The notes below the pieces were generated by a model. It was not told where the DNA came from. It saw only the letters and a list, made by a program, of their open reading frames with translations, and did not search any database. DNA of 64,000 nucleotides. It comes from Acinetobacter baumannii (GTDB lineage Bacteria > Pseudomonadota > Gammaproteobacteria > Pseudomonadales > Moraxellaceae). The DNA lies in the NCBI RefSeq assembly GCF_009759685.1, contig NZ_CP046654.1, positions 2,542,001 to 2,606,000 of the forward strand. The letters run 5' to 3'. The translations under genes and the position numbers were made by a program. This document shows, piece after piece, positions 47,898 through 57,397 of the stretch (the first letter of the stretch is position 1; each line of letters begins with the position of its first letter).

Positions 47898-49256
47898 TTA
47901 AGAAGTAGGTTTTAATTCGAAACGCTGAATTTTACCGACAATAACGGTATAGCAAATGACAGCTGCGATGGCATGTACACCGACATAAGTTAATGCAAGG
48001 TTGAAAGAGCCAGTACTTGCCAAGATATAGCCGATCACAATTGGGGTCACGATTCCTGCTGTATTACCAAATGCATTCATCATTCCACCTGATAAACCAA
48101 CCATTTCTTTGGGTGCAACGTCAGACATCACTGCCCAACCTAAAGAGCCGATTCCTTTACCGAAGAATGATAAGGACATAAAGAATACAATTGCTGCTTG
48201 AGAATCTACGTAATTACATAAAATAATTGAGGTTGAAACCAAGAAGCCGACTACGATAGGGAGCTTTCTCGAAAAGCTTAAGCTGTAATTCATTCGAATT
48301 AACTTATCTGAAATTAAGCCACCTAAAATTCCGCCTACAAAGCCACAGAGTGCTGGTGCAACCGCTGCAAAACCCGCTTCTAAAATGCTGAGATGTCTTT
48401 CTTTGACAAGGTAAACAGGGAACCAAGTCAAGAAAAAATAGGTCAGTGTATTTACACAATATTGGCCAATAAAAATACCGAGCATCATACGTGAAGCAAG
48501 AAGTTGTTTAACTTTACTCCAAGTAATTTTCTCTTTTTTAGCGTTTTGGCTGTTTTCGCCCATATCGAGTAAAGCACCTTCTGAAGCAATGTATTTTACT
48601 TCTTCAGGATTTACTGTTGGATGATTGGTCGGGCTATAAATGACCTTGAGCCAGATAAAGGAAAGAATGATTCCTAAACCACCCATGACCCAGAAAATAG
48701 ACTGCCAGTGGACGGTTGCAACAAGCCAGCCCATGAGGGGAGCGAAAAGTACGGTCGAGAAATAAGAGGATGAGTTAAAAATGGCAGCGGCAGTTCCACG
48801 TTCTTTTGTTGGAAACCATGCAGCAGCAATTTTACTGTTACCCGGAAAAGCAGGTGACTCAGACAGACCGACTAAAAATCTGAGTATAAAGAGCGAAGTA
48901 ATGATGGTTGCAGTATCACCTAAAATGTCGGTAAAACCGATTAAAACAGTGAACAAAGACCATAAAAACAGGCTCCAGAAATATACACGGCGAGCACCAA
49001 ACTTATCGAGTAGCCAGCCGCCTGGAATTTGACCAATCACATAGGCCCATGCAAAGGCCGAGAAAATATATCCCATAGTGACTGAGTCAATTCCCAGTTC
49101 ATGAGACATTGGCGTTGCTGCCATTGAGAGAGTTGCACGATCACCGTAATTAAAAGCCGTGACCAAAAAAATCATCGCAAGAATGTAATAGCGAGTTTTT
49201 GTATGCTTGGCTCTTTGCTGAGTCACTACAGCAATATTTGTTTGCAGATTATCCAT
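47898..49256 (-). CDS. gudP: MFS hexarate transporter (GudP-like)
   Basis: A 452-residue proton symporter of the MFS anion:cation symporter family, with twelve helices and a central loop around residues 215-245. Motifs include FNYGDRATLSMAATPM at the first helix, QIPGGWLLDKFGARRVYFWS and ERGTAAAIFNSSSYFSTV. The ATG at 49256 is preferred over an in-frame TTG two codons earlier. It lies between garD and gudD, so its substrate is most likely glucarate and galactarate. It is divergent from gudD. Confidence 0.86.
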   Translation of the reverse strand: MDNLQTNIAVVTQQRAKHTKTRYYILAMIFLVTAFNYGDRATLSMAATPMSHELGIDSVTMGYIFSAFAWAYVIGQIPGGWLLDKFGARRVYFWSLFLWSLFTVLIGFTDILGDTATIITSLFILRFLVGLSESPAFPGNSKIAAAWFPTKERGTAAAIFNSSSYFSTVLFAPLMGWLVATVHWQSIFWVMGGLGIILSFIWLKVIYSPTNHPTVNPEEVKYIASEGALLDMGENSQNAKKEKITWSKVKQLLASRMMLGIFIGQYCVNTLTYFFLTWFPVYLVKERHLSILEAGFAAVAPALCGFVGGILGGLISDKLIRMNYSLSFSRKLPIVVGFLVSTSIILCNYVDSQAAIVFFMSLSFFGKGIGSLGWAVMSDVAPKEMVGLSGGMMNAFGNTAGIVTPIVIGYILASTGSFNLALTYVGVHAIAAVICYTVIVGKIQRFELKPTS

Positions 49257-49541
49257 ATACAAACTCTTTTTAATAATCGACCTATTTGCATATCCGTGAA
49301 ATAGGTGACGTCATGTCAAATTCATCGATAGAATAGATGAGAAAACGGAATGTTGTATCTACTCTATAGTCCTAATTCTAAAACCGCGCCTTTAGATGTA
49401 TGACATCATATGATTAAAAATATTATTTTGGCAAGTAGGCTCGAAAAATAATTTTTGTGCGAGTTTATATTGACAAGTTGTCTGATGTCTTATAAGTTTT
49501 GGTAATGAAAAAATAGTATCAGTATGCCAAGGAGTATTTTA
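49257..49541. promoter_or_regulatory. Divergent gudP/gudD control region with operator-like repeats
   Basis: It contains a 13-bp dyad GATGTATGACATC (49395-49407) and a second short palindrome GACAAGTTGTC (49472-49482). A related 13-mer GATGTCTGACAAC occurs at 51003-51015, before kdgD. These are candidates for the GntR-type regulator encoded at 53811. gudD is preceded by AAGGAG (49531-49536 region). Confidence 0.45.
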
Positions 49542-50876
49542 ATGGCGACCTCTACACCTCTTGTTAAATCCATTCGAGCAATCCCTGTTGCTGGGCATGA
49601 CAGTATGCTGCTCAATTTGAGTGGTGCCCATGGACCTTATTTCACTCGTAATATACTCATCATTGAAGATAACTCTGGCAATATTGGTGTAGGTGAAATT
49701 CCAGGCGGAGAGAAAATTTTAGCGACATTAAATGATGCTAAAGCCTTGGTAGAAGGGCAGCCGATTGGTGAATATAAAAACTTGCTCAAAAAAATTCAGC
49801 AAACTTTTGCCGATCGTGACAGTGGTGGTCGAGGCAATCAAACCTTTGATTTACGTACCACAATTCATGTTATAACGGCCTATGAATCGGCATTACTTGA
49901 TTTGCTTGGTAAGCATTTAAATGTAAATGTTGCAAGTTTACTTGGTGAAGGGCAACAACGTAGTGAAGTTGAAGTATTAGGGTATTTATTCTTTATTGGT
50001 GACCGCAAACAGACTTCATTAGACTATGCGACTACACCTCAACATAACCATGATTGGTATAAAGTTCGTCATGAAAAAGCGTTAACACCTGAGGCTGTGC
50101 AGAGTTTAGCAGAAGCATCTTATGACCGTTATGGTTTTAAAGACTTTAAGTTAAAAGGTGGCGTGTTACAGGGCGAACAAGAAGCTGAGGCAGTAACTGC
50201 AATTGCGCGCCGTTTCCCGGATGCACGTGTGACGCTTGATCCAAATGGTGCGTGGTTTTTAGATGAAGCAATTGCTTTAGGTAAACATTTAAAAGGTGTG
50301 CTGGCCTATGCAGAAGACCCGTGTGGTGCAGAGCAAGGTTATTCAAGCCGTGAAATTATGGCTGAGTTTAAGCGAGCAACGGGGTTACCGACCGCCACGA
50401 ATATGGTTGCGACCGACTGGCGGGAAATGTCGCATAGTATTCAATTGCAAGCTGTTGATATTCCATTAGCTGACCCGCATTTCTGGACATTGGAAGGTTC
50501 GGTGCGTGTTTCTCAGTTATGTAAAATGTATAACTTAACGTGGGGATCGCATTCAAATAATCACTTTGATATTTCCCTTGCCATGTTTACCCATGTTGCG
50601 GCGGCTGCCGTGGGTAATGTGACTGCAATTGATACGCACTGGATTTGGCAAGAAGGTACAGATCAACTGACTAAAGCACCGCTTGAAATTAAAGACGGTA
50701 AAATTCAGGTACCAACAGCACCGGGACTTGGCGTCGAACTTGATTGGGATCGAATTAATCGAGCCCATGAACTTTATAAGTTAAAAGGTTTAGGAGCTCG
50801 TAATGATGCGGATGCGATGCAATTTCTGATTCCTAATTGGACTTTTAATAATAAAAAGCCATGTTTGGTTCGTTAA
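49542..50876 (+). CDS. gudD: Glucarate dehydratase
   Basis: Mg-dependent enolase-superfamily enzyme that dehydrates D-glucarate to 5-dehydro-4-deoxy-D-glucarate. It has 444 residues, close to E. coli GudD (446). The start at 49542 has a strong AAGGAG. Conserved blocks are [36 protein letters not shown], the KLKGG segment containing a catalytic lysine, the metal-binding [11 protein letters not shown] and EDPCG, and NMVATDW. It shares the product with garD, so both hexarates converge on one intermediate. It runs with kdgD and the semialdehyde dehydrogenase in the same direction. Confidence 0.93.
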   Translation: MATSTPLVKSIRAIPVAGHDSMLLNLSGAHGPYFTRNILIIEDNSGNIGVGEIPGGEKILATLNDAKALVEGQPIGEYKNLLKKIQQTFADRDSGGRGNQTFDLRTTIHVITAYESALLDLLGKHLNVNVASLLGEGQQRSEVEVLGYLFFIGDRKQTSLDYATTPQHNHDWYKVRHEKALTPEAVQSLAEASYDRYGFKDFKLKGGVLQGEQEAEAVTAIARRFPDARVTLDPNGAWFLDEAIALGKHLKGVLAYAEDPCGAEQGYSSREIMAEFKRATGLPTATNMVATDWREMSHSIQLQAVDIPLADPHFWTLEGSVRVSQLCKMYNLTWGSHSNNHFDISLAMFTHVAAAAVGNVTAIDTHWIWQEGTDQLTKAPLEIKDGKIQVPTAPGLGVELDWDRINRAHELYKLKGLGARNDADAMQFLIPNWTFNNKKPCLVR

Positions 50877-50910
50877 TCTGACTCGATTCGTATTTAAATA
50901 TTGAATTGAT

Positions 50911-50935
50911 AGCTGTCCTTTGGGGCAGCTTTTTT
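50911..50935 (+). terminator. Intrinsic terminator after gudD
   Basis: AGCTGTCC (50911-50918) pairs with GGGGCAGCT (50922-50930), with one G-U pair, followed by six T residues. kdgD may therefore use its own promoter. Confidence 0.82.
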
Positions 50936-51039
50936 ATTGCTATAAAAAAAATTAATTTTAAAAAGAAAAAAGATATTGAAAGAAATTAGATTGATGATGT
51001 AAGATGTCTGACAACATAAACACGTATGGAAACTTGCAA

Positions 51040-51951
51040 ATGGATGCTCTTGAGTTAAAAAACATTATTTCTGATGGTTTACTGTCTTTCCCGGTAACAG
51101 ATTTCGATCAAAACGGAGATTTTAATAAATCTTCTTATGCAAAACGTCTTGAGTGGTTAGCTCCATACGGCGCCAGTGCTTTATTTGCTGCAGGTGGTAC
51201 AGGTGAGTTTTTCTCATTAACTGGCAATGAATATTCTGAAGTAATTAAAACTGCGGTAGATACATGCAAAGGCAGTGTACCGATTATTGCTGGGGCAGGT
51301 GGTCCGACACGTCAGGCGATTGAACAGGCAAAAGAAGCGGAACGTTTAGGGGCACACGGTATTTTGTTAATGCCACATTACTTAACTGAAGCAAGCCAAG
51401 AAGGTTTAATTGAACACGTTAAGCAAGTATGTAACTCAGTAGACTTTGGCGTAATTTTTTATAACCGTAGCGTATCAAGATTAAATCTCGATTCGATCCA
51501 AAAGTTAACTGAGATGTGCCCGAACTTAATCGGTTTTAAAGACAGCTCTGGTCAAATCGATATGATGACGGCAGTGACTCAAACTATTGGAGACCGTTTG
51601 TCATATTTAGGTGGCTTGCCGACAGCAGAAGTTTTTGCAGCGCCATATAAAGCCTTAGGTTGCCCAGTTTATTCATCAGCTGTATTTAACTTTATTCCAA
51701 AGACTGCTATGGAGTTTTATAACGCGCTTCGCAGTGATGACTTTGAAACAACCAATCGTTTGATTAAAGATTTCTTCTTGCCACTGATTAAAATTCGCGA
51801 CCGTAAATCAGGTTATGCGGTAAGTATGATTAAAGCAGGTGCCAAAATTGTTGGGCATGATGCAGGCCCTGTGCGTCCACCATTAAGTGATTTAACTCAA
51901 GCAGACTATGAAGATTTGGCTGCGCTCATTGCGACACTTGGTCCGCAATAA
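51040..51951 (+). CDS. kdgD: 5-dehydro-4-deoxyglucarate dehydratase
   Basis: DapA-superfamily enzyme that dehydrates and decarboxylates 5-dehydro-4-deoxy-D-glucarate to 2,5-dioxopentanoate. The ATG at 51040 gives 303 residues, the family length. The upstream ATG at 51004 would add 12 residues and would place the operator-like 13-mer at 51003-51015 inside the coding region. The Schiff-base lysine lies in [10 protein letters not shown] and the conserved tyrosine in [10 protein letters not shown]. The GGTGEF substrate loop is present. It precedes the dehydrogenase that uses its product by 30 bp. Confidence 0.9.
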   Translation: MDALELKNIISDGLLSFPVTDFDQNGDFNKSSYAKRLEWLAPYGASALFAAGGTGEFFSLTGNEYSEVIKTAVDTCKGSVPIIAGAGGPTRQAIEQAKEAERLGAHGILLMPHYLTEASQEGLIEHVKQVCNSVDFGVIFYNRSVSRLNLDSIQKLTEMCPNLIGFKDSSGQIDMMTAVTQTIGDRLSYLGGLPTAEVFAAPYKALGCPVYSSAVFNFIPKTAMEFYNALRSDDFETTNRLIKDFFLPLIKIRDRKSGYAVSMIKAGAKIVGHDAGPVRPPLSDLTQADYEDLAALIATLGPQ

Positions 51952-51981
51952 TTCTAACTGTTTAGGTATTGGAGCTTTAAA

Positions 51982-53568
51982 ATGAGTAAAAATAACGGTC
52001 GGCAGTTTATTAATGGTCAACGCGTTGCTGTAAATGCGCCAGCTCTAGAAAGTATAGCTGCAAAAGACTATCAACCAACAGGTTATGTATTTAGTCAGGC
52101 AACACTTGAAGAAGTAGATCAGGCTGCTCAAGCTGCACATAACGCTTTTTTAGTTTATAGCCAAACGACTCAAGAACAACGTGCCTCTTTTCTTGAGGAA
52201 ATTGCTCGCCAAATTGAAGCATTACGTGCGAACCTGCAAGAAGTCGCTTCACTTGAAACAGGCTTACCACTTGCTCGTCTTCAAGGAGAGACAGGCCGTG
52301 TTACTGGTCAGCTTCGACTATTTGCTGAACTTTTACGCCGTGGCGATTTTTATGGTGCTCGTATTGATGTGGCATTGCCAGAACGTAAGCCTTTACCGCG
52401 TGTTGATTTGCGTCAGTATAAAGTTGGGGTAGGACCAGTTGCCGTATTTGGCGCGAGTAATTTCCCACTTGCATTTTCAACTGCAGGCGGTGATACCGTA
52501 GCTGCTTTAGCAGCAGGGTGTCCGGTTGTCTTTAAAGCACACTCTGGCCATATGGCGACTGCTGAGCTTGTTGCAGAAGCCATTGAAAAAGCAATTGAAG
52601 TTTGCGGTATGCCTAAAGGCACATTCAATATGATTTTTGGCGGCCGTATTGGTGCAAACTTGGTGGAACATCCCCTCATTCAAGCAGCTGGTTTTACAGG
52701 TTCACTTGAAGGAGGAATGGCGCTTTATAACCTTGCGCAGAGCCGCCTTCAGCCGATTCCATTTTTTGCTGAAATGTCGAGTGTGAACCCTGTGGTGGTT
52801 TTACCTGAAGCACTTCATTCACGTGGTGAACAAATCGCACAAGATACGGTTGCTTCTTTTAATATGGGGTGTGGCCAGTTCTGTACAAAACCCGGTCTAA
52901 TTTTAGGTGTAAAAGGCCCCGAGTTTGACCGCTTTATTACAGCTTTAGTTGAAAATACGCAGAAAGCTGTGCCTCAGGTTATGTTGAATGAAGGTACTTT
53001 AAAAAGCTATCGAACTGGTATTGATGCATTAATAAATGAAGCTGGTTTTGAGGTCATTGCATCGGGTCAGGAACCTGAGTTGGTTTCTCAAGCAAAAGCA
53101 CATCTGTTTAAAGCGGACCAATCTGTTTTATTGTCAGGCAACCCAAAACTACAACATGAAGTTTTCGGACCGATGTCGATTGTGATTGCGGTCGAAGATG
53201 AAGCCACTCTGTTGAAGGGTATTGAAGCTTTAGGTGGACAGCTTACAGCAACCATTATTGGTGATGAAAACGAATTGTCTAAGGCAGGCGAGCTTCTTGA
53301 TTTGTTAACTCGTAAAGCTGGCCGTGTATTGTTTAACGGTTTCCCAACAGGCGTAGAGGTATCGGATGCTATGGTACATGGTGGCCCTTTCCCTGCAACC
53401 AGTGATGCCCGTGGCACTTCGGTAGGTACGGGAGCAATTGAGCGTTTCTTGCGTCCGGTATGCTTCCAAAATACGCCACAAGTATTATTACCCGATGCAT
53501 TAAAAGACAGTAATCCGCTACAGATTACTCGTCTGGTCAATGGGCAGTTAACTCAGGCCCAAATTTAA
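51982..53568 (+). CDS. 2,5-dioxovalerate (alpha-ketoglutarate semialdehyde) dehydrogenase
   Basis: NAD(P)-dependent aldehyde dehydrogenase of 528 residues that oxidises 2,5-dioxopentanoate to 2-oxoglutarate, the last step of the hexarate route. The catalytic cysteine lies in FNMGCGQFCTKPGL and the glutamate in FFAEMSSVNPVV, the variant context typical of this subfamily. The N-terminal GRQFINGQRV and the PVAVFGASNFPLAFS cofactor loop fit as well. It is co-directional with kdgD, whose product it uses. Confidence 0.9.
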   Translation: MSKNNGRQFINGQRVAVNAPALESIAAKDYQPTGYVFSQATLEEVDQAAQAAHNAFLVYSQTTQEQRASFLEEIARQIEALRANLQEVASLETGLPLARLQGETGRVTGQLRLFAELLRRGDFYGARIDVALPERKPLPRVDLRQYKVGVGPVAVFGASNFPLAFSTAGGDTVAALAAGCPVVFKAHSGHMATAELVAEAIEKAIEVCGMPKGTFNMIFGGRIGANLVEHPLIQAAGFTGSLEGGMALYNLAQSRLQPIPFFAEMSSVNPVVVLPEALHSRGEQIAQDTVASFNMGCGQFCTKPGLILGVKGPEFDRFITALVENTQKAVPQVMLNEGTLKSYRTGIDALINEAGFEVIASGQEPELVSQAKAHLFKADQSVLLSGNPKLQHEVFGPMSIVIAVEDEATLLKGIEALGGQLTATIIGDENELSKAGELLDLLTRKAGRVLFNGFPTGVEVSDAMVHGGPFPATSDARGTSVGTGAIERFLRPVCFQNTPQVLLPDALKDSNPLQITRLVNGQLTQAQI

Positions 53569-53574
53569 AAATGG

Positions 53575-53610
53575 TGCAGCTTAATCAAGAGTATTGAGCT
53601 GCATATTTTT
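53575..53610 (+). terminator. Intrinsic terminator after the semialdehyde dehydrogenase gene
   Basis: TGCAGCT (53575-53581) pairs with AGCTGCA (53597-53603), followed by TATTTTTT. Confidence 0.8.
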
Positions 53611-53810
53611 TAACTTATTCAATGAATTGTTAAATATTTAAATAAGCACAAATTGCTTACTTTTTAAATATGAGTAGTGGTTTAATAAGTGAGAGAAAAT
53701 ATTTTATTTTTAATAACTTAGGGATCTAAAAACCGAATATGACTATCGGCTAAGTTTATAGTAAAATGAATTTTATAATTTTTTTCAACATTTCATGAGT
53801 TCTTCAGATT

Positions 53811-54524
53811 ATGTCTAGCGCAATTAAACCTAGATCAACAAAAAAACTAAGCCAGATTATTGTAGAACAACTGATCGAAAAAATTCAGTCTGGAGAATTT
53901 AAAGTTGGAGAAAAGATCCCGACCGAACTTGAATTAATTGAAACTTTTGAAGTAAGCCGTTCTGTCATTCGCGAAGCAATTACTGAGTTGCGTTCATTAG
54001 GATTTGTCGAGACTCGTCACGGAATTGGTACTTTTGTCAAAGAGCAGACAGTTGAGCAAAATTTTCTGTTGTCTAATGCCAGTTTAGAAACCATTAATGA
54101 CATTATTTCCTTGCTTGAGCTTAGGATTAGTCTTGAATCTGAAGCTGTCTTTTTAGCATCTGAGCGCCGTAAGCAAATCCACATCGATAAAATGAAAGCT
54201 GCGCTTGAAGACTTTGAACGACATATTTCTTCAGATGCAAATGATGGTACGGTAAAAGCTGACTATGATTTCCATATTGCCATTGCTGAAGCTTCTGAAA
54301 ACCAATATTTCGTTGATTTTTTAAAGTATCTTGGCGAAAAAATTATTCCACGTGCGCGTGTTAAATCTATTGAGCAAAGTCCTGAAAATCGCGAAGAATA
54401 TTTAAAAGCGGTTCACCATGATCATGTCAATATTTATAACGCAATTGTCGATCAGGATGGTTTGTTGGCTAGACAAATGATGCGAGCTCATTTGTCTAAA
54501 AGTATTAAAAAGTTTAAGCAGTAA
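53811..54524 (+). CDS. GntR-family (FadR/FCD-type) regulator of the hexarate cluster
   Basis: A 237-residue regulator with an N-terminal winged helix (SQIIVEQLIEKIQSGEFKVGEKIPTELELIETFEVSRSVIREAITELRSLGFVETRHGIGTFV) and a C-terminal FCD ligand domain in which DYDFHIAIAEASEN and HDHVNIYNAI carry the metal-ligand histidines and acids. It lies after the last catabolic gene and is the best candidate to repress garD, gudP, gudD and kdgD, with a hexarate or downstream intermediate as inducer. Confidence 0.87.
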   Translation: MSSAIKPRSTKKLSQIIVEQLIEKIQSGEFKVGEKIPTELELIETFEVSRSVIREAITELRSLGFVETRHGIGTFVKEQTVEQNFLLSNASLETINDIISLLELRISLESEAVFLASERRKQIHIDKMKAALEDFERHISSDANDGTVKADYDFHIAIAEASENQYFVDFLKYLGEKIIPRARVKSIEQSPENREEYLKAVHHDHVNIYNAIVDQDGLLARQMMRAHLSKSIKKFKQ

Positions 54525-54547
54525 AGCTTGAGCTAAGATTAAGATAA

Positions 54548-54574
54548 AAAAGAGAGCCTGTTTAGCTCTCTTTT
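54548..54574. terminator. Bidirectional terminator between hexarate and hca clusters
   Basis: AAAAGAGAGC (54548-54557) pairs with GCTCTCTTTT (54565-54574) around CTGTTTA. It can end the rightward gntR gene and the leftward hca operon. Confidence 0.9.
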
Positions 54575-54588
54575 AATTTTATAGGGTG

Positions 54589-56340
54589 TTATTTACAGCT
54601 AAAGTTTTCGGCTTTTTCGCTATCGCCTTGACCATTGTAACGAGCAATCAGTGGGTAAGGACAAAGTGGACGGGTACGGTCTGGTGCCCAGTCTGGTGGA
54701 AGTTCAGTATTCACTTGACCACTCGGGTTACCTGCACCGCGTGCAGTTGCAATGATTTTGTCAGGTGCTTGCCCATATTCGACCCAATTAACTAAAGCAG
54801 TCAATGCGTCAAATTGGTCGGTCGCAATGCCATCACGGGTATGGTTCATACCCGGAACTCTAAAGAAACGCGCAAATTCAGGCGCTGTACCTTTCGCATC
54901 ATATTTATAGTGTTGTAGCAGTTGATCGTACCAATTTTGGGTGTCATCTACAGAGAAAACGCCATCTGCTGTGCCTTGTACTACAATCATTTTTCCACCG
55001 TGATTACGGAGTTTATCTAGATTGAGTTCATCGGGTGGCATCATGAATGACATGGAACTTTCGGTATAGACATCATTGGTTGCCGAGAGTTTTGGATAGT
55101 CGGTATCGAAGTTAAAATTAAAGGCAAATTGTCTAGAGTTTTGAGTCACAGTTGGGTCTGGTGGAACCTGAAAAAGAATGCCGACTGCAACGGGGTCACG
55201 CGCTGTTCCCACCGAAGATTCAAATTTCCAGCTTGCCCAGTTACTACCGACTAAACCCGGGTCGAAAGGTTGGGTTGCATAGAGTGCTTGTCCAGCCGAA
55301 TTTACAGGACCACGGTAAATGTTGGCTAATACATCAATTTGTTCGGTACTTAAACAAGTACCATCTCTTGTGCTTGAGCAAACGGGTACATGCTTATGAA
55401 TATCAAAAGCTGTACGACAAGATTCGACATCTTGAACCAGTCCATCTGCAACACCGTCTAAAGCATCGCATCGATCTAAAATCGCTTTTGCTAATACTTT
55501 ACGCTCTGAAAGAGTAAGTGCGGTACTTAAGTCATTTTCATCTGTTGCGACACGACGGAGCTGCTGTGCTGTATAGAGTTGAGCCGCAGCTGCACGAGGT
55601 AAGTGAAAACCTGGTGTACTTGCTAAAATTCCATCATATTGGTCGCCCAAACGAGTTGCAGCAATCATGGCATGACGCCCACCGTTAGATGTACCGCCTG
55701 CATAGGAGCGGTCTGGCAATTTACCATATGCGGCTTTAATTAGGTTTTTTGCCATAGGCGTGAGTTTGGTAATTGCACCATAACCGTAGTCAATTCTGGC
55801 TTGAGGGTCTAAACCAAACATTGGATTTTGTGAAGCATTATGTCCTGCGTCGGAAGAAATGACCGCAAAACCATCATGTAGGGCATTGGTGAGTGGACCG
55901 CCGCTGCCGACCTGACCCGTTGCAGGCACTATGTTGCCATCGGTTCCGCCATTACCTTGATAGAGGAAACGGCCGTTCCAATCAACAGGTAAACGCATTT
56001 CAAAACCAATTTGATAAGTTTGTCCATCGACAGGGCTTACCCGTTGATCCATATAACCTTTGACCAAACAATGTGCGCCAATCGGTTTGTTGGCGACAGT
56101 CAATGTACCTGCTTCTTGAAGGGTAGCTGAGCTAATAACGGTATTGTTGTACTGAAATCCGAGTAAGTCTGAACAGCTTCCTGTCATTTTTACGCCAACA
56201 GCAGGAGATAACTGCGGTGGTTTGGTTGTTGACGGAACCGTTGTGTCATCATTATCACTTCCACAGCCTGCCAAAGAACCAAGTATGGCAAGCACCAAAG
56301 CGGAGCGGGTCAAAATTCGTTTATTGTTGGTGTAATTCAT
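54589..56340 (-). CDS. hcaG: Tannase/feruloyl esterase family lipoprotein (HcaG-like)
   Basis: Secreted esterase of the tannase/feruloyl esterase family, 583 residues with a lipoprotein signal (lipobox LAGC, Cys26). The serine nucleophile is in GGTSNGG, Ser218, and several cysteines (SCSDLL, HCLVKG, DRCDALDG, SCRTAF) can form the family's disulfides. A calcium-loop-like DALDGVADG is visible. As the last gene of the hca operon it corresponds to the ADP1 chlorogenate esterase HcaG, which hydrolyses chlorogenate to caffeate and quinate outside the inner membrane. Assignment rests on family plus gene order. Confidence 0.85.
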   Translation of the reverse strand: MNYTNNKRILTRSALVLAILGSLAGCGSDNDDTTVPSTTKPPQLSPAVGVKMTGSCSDLLGFQYNNTVISSATLQEAGTLTVANKPIGAHCLVKGYMDQRVSPVDGQTYQIGFEMRLPVDWNGRFLYQGNGGTDGNIVPATGQVGSGGPLTNALHDGFAVISSDAGHNASQNPMFGLDPQARIDYGYGAITKLTPMAKNLIKAAYGKLPDRSYAGGTSNGGRHAMIAATRLGDQYDGILASTPGFHLPRAAAAQLYTAQQLRRVATDENDLSTALTLSERKVLAKAILDRCDALDGVADGLVQDVESCRTAFDIHKHVPVCSSTRDGTCLSTEQIDVLANIYRGPVNSAGQALYATQPFDPGLVGSNWASWKFESSVGTARDPVAVGILFQVPPDPTVTQNSRQFAFNFNFDTDYPKLSATNDVYTESSMSFMMPPDELNLDKLRNHGGKMIVVQGTADGVFSVDDTQNWYDQLLQHYKYDAKGTAPEFARFFRVPGMNHTRDGIATDQFDALTALVNWVEYGQAPDKIIATARGAGNPSGQVNTELPPDWAPDRTRPLCPYPLIARYNGQGDSEKAENFSCK

Positions 56341-56373
56341 TTATTCATATCCTTATTGAATGAATGTTTGTAA

Positions 56374-56763
56374 TTAATCTAAAACCAGAAAATTAGCTGT
56401 GCTTCGTGCAATCATTTTGTTGTTTTGCCAAGCTTCACTTTCGAGATTCAGTACGGTTTTGCCTTGTTTAATGAATCGGCATTTTGTAATGACTTCGCCC
56501 ACAGCACAGGGCCTTAAAAAATCCATTGTTAAGGTGATGGTGGTGGCTGGTTTACGGTCATTAGCGAAATATGCAAAAAGTCCCATCACATCATCAAGCA
56601 TGGCGCAGATCATGCCGCCTTCAACGGTGCCGCGTGGATTGGTAAAGCATTCTAGCGCCGTGTAGTGGATGGTGAGTTCAGTGTTTTGGTCATTCCAATG
56701 GATATTATGTCCACCCAAATGGTGATGGATGGGCGGTAAGTGTTCTAAAGTTTTTTGATCCAT
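56374..56763 (-). CDS. hcaF: PaaI-like hotdog-fold thioesterase (HcaF-like)
   Basis: A 129-residue single-domain hotdog protein. The PaaI/4HBT signature NPRGTVEGGMICAMLDDVMGLFAYF carries the helix with the catalytic acidic residue. It probably releases CoA from stalled aromatic acyl-CoA intermediates, which would protect the CoA pool and inducer balance of the hca pathway. It lies between the esterase gene and the DUF3237 gene with short spacers on the same strand. The symbol is by position in the ADP1 order and less certain. Confidence 0.75.
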   Translation of the reverse strand: MDQKTLEHLPPIHHHLGGHNIHWNDQNTELTIHYTALECFTNPRGTVEGGMICAMLDDVMGLFAYFANDRKPATTITLTMDFLRPCAVGEVITKCRFIKQGKTVLNLESEAWQNNKMIARSTANFLVLD

Positions 56764-56803
56764 AATGAAGGCTCCATCCTTTTTGTAGGTGTTATAAAAA
56801 TTA

Positions 56804-57340
56804 TTATTTCAGGGTATAGGCATCATAAATAACTGCTTTACCCAAGCGCATTGCACTGCCTACCGCAACGGTCTGATTGAGCCATAAATATTTTGGTGAG
56901 CTGGTTTCAAACTGCATGGTAATTTTGAAATAGTAGTTTTTCGGGTCCACATCTTTGCCTTGGGCAAGCTGTTTTAGCGTCTCTGCCGAGCCATGGCGGT
57001 AACCTTTGGTTTGAAGGTAAATAAGCGCACCATCATCGGTTTCTAACAAATATCGCGTATCAATAATGGCTAATCCTTTACTGTCGACAATTTGCCAATC
57101 TGCGCCATTATTTAAAATGCGGCCTTTAAGTGATTTTCCTTCAAATGTCCCGCCCGTAATGGGAATAATTCGGCGTTTACCTGCATCACTGGTTGTGCCT
57201 AATTCCCAAACAGGCGCATTTAGATCAACACTAAATTTTGCTAAAGGCTCAAGCTGAATAGGTGGTGGGTTATATTGCGTTTCGGCATGAGTCAGGCCAA
57301 TGAAATAAATTCCGCAGAGTAGCGTTACAACTTTCTTCAT
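56804..57340 (-). CDS. Exported DUF3237 protein
   Basis: A 178-residue protein with a Sec signal peptide (MKKVVTLLCGIYFIGLTHA). The mature part fits DUF3237: LEPLAKFSVDLNAPVWELGTT, GKRRIIPITGGTFEGKSLKGRILNNGADWQIV and the TRYLLETDDGALIYLQTKG block. DUF3237 proteins are frequently linked to aromatic degradation, but their activity is unknown. Export to the periplasm is unusual for the family as I know it, and places it in the same compartment as the esterase. Confidence 0.82.
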   Translation of the reverse strand: MKKVVTLLCGIYFIGLTHAETQYNPPPIQLEPLAKFSVDLNAPVWELGTTSDAGKRRIIPITGGTFEGKSLKGRILNNGADWQIVDSKGLAIIDTRYLLETDDGALIYLQTKGYRHGSAETLKQLAQGKDVDPKNYYFKITMQFETSSPKYLWLNQTVAVGSAMRLGKAVIYDAYTLK

Positions 57341-57397
57341 GATGAATTTCCCGAAATAAAAAGAGGTACTATGCGTGATAGAACCTCTGGTTTTGAA

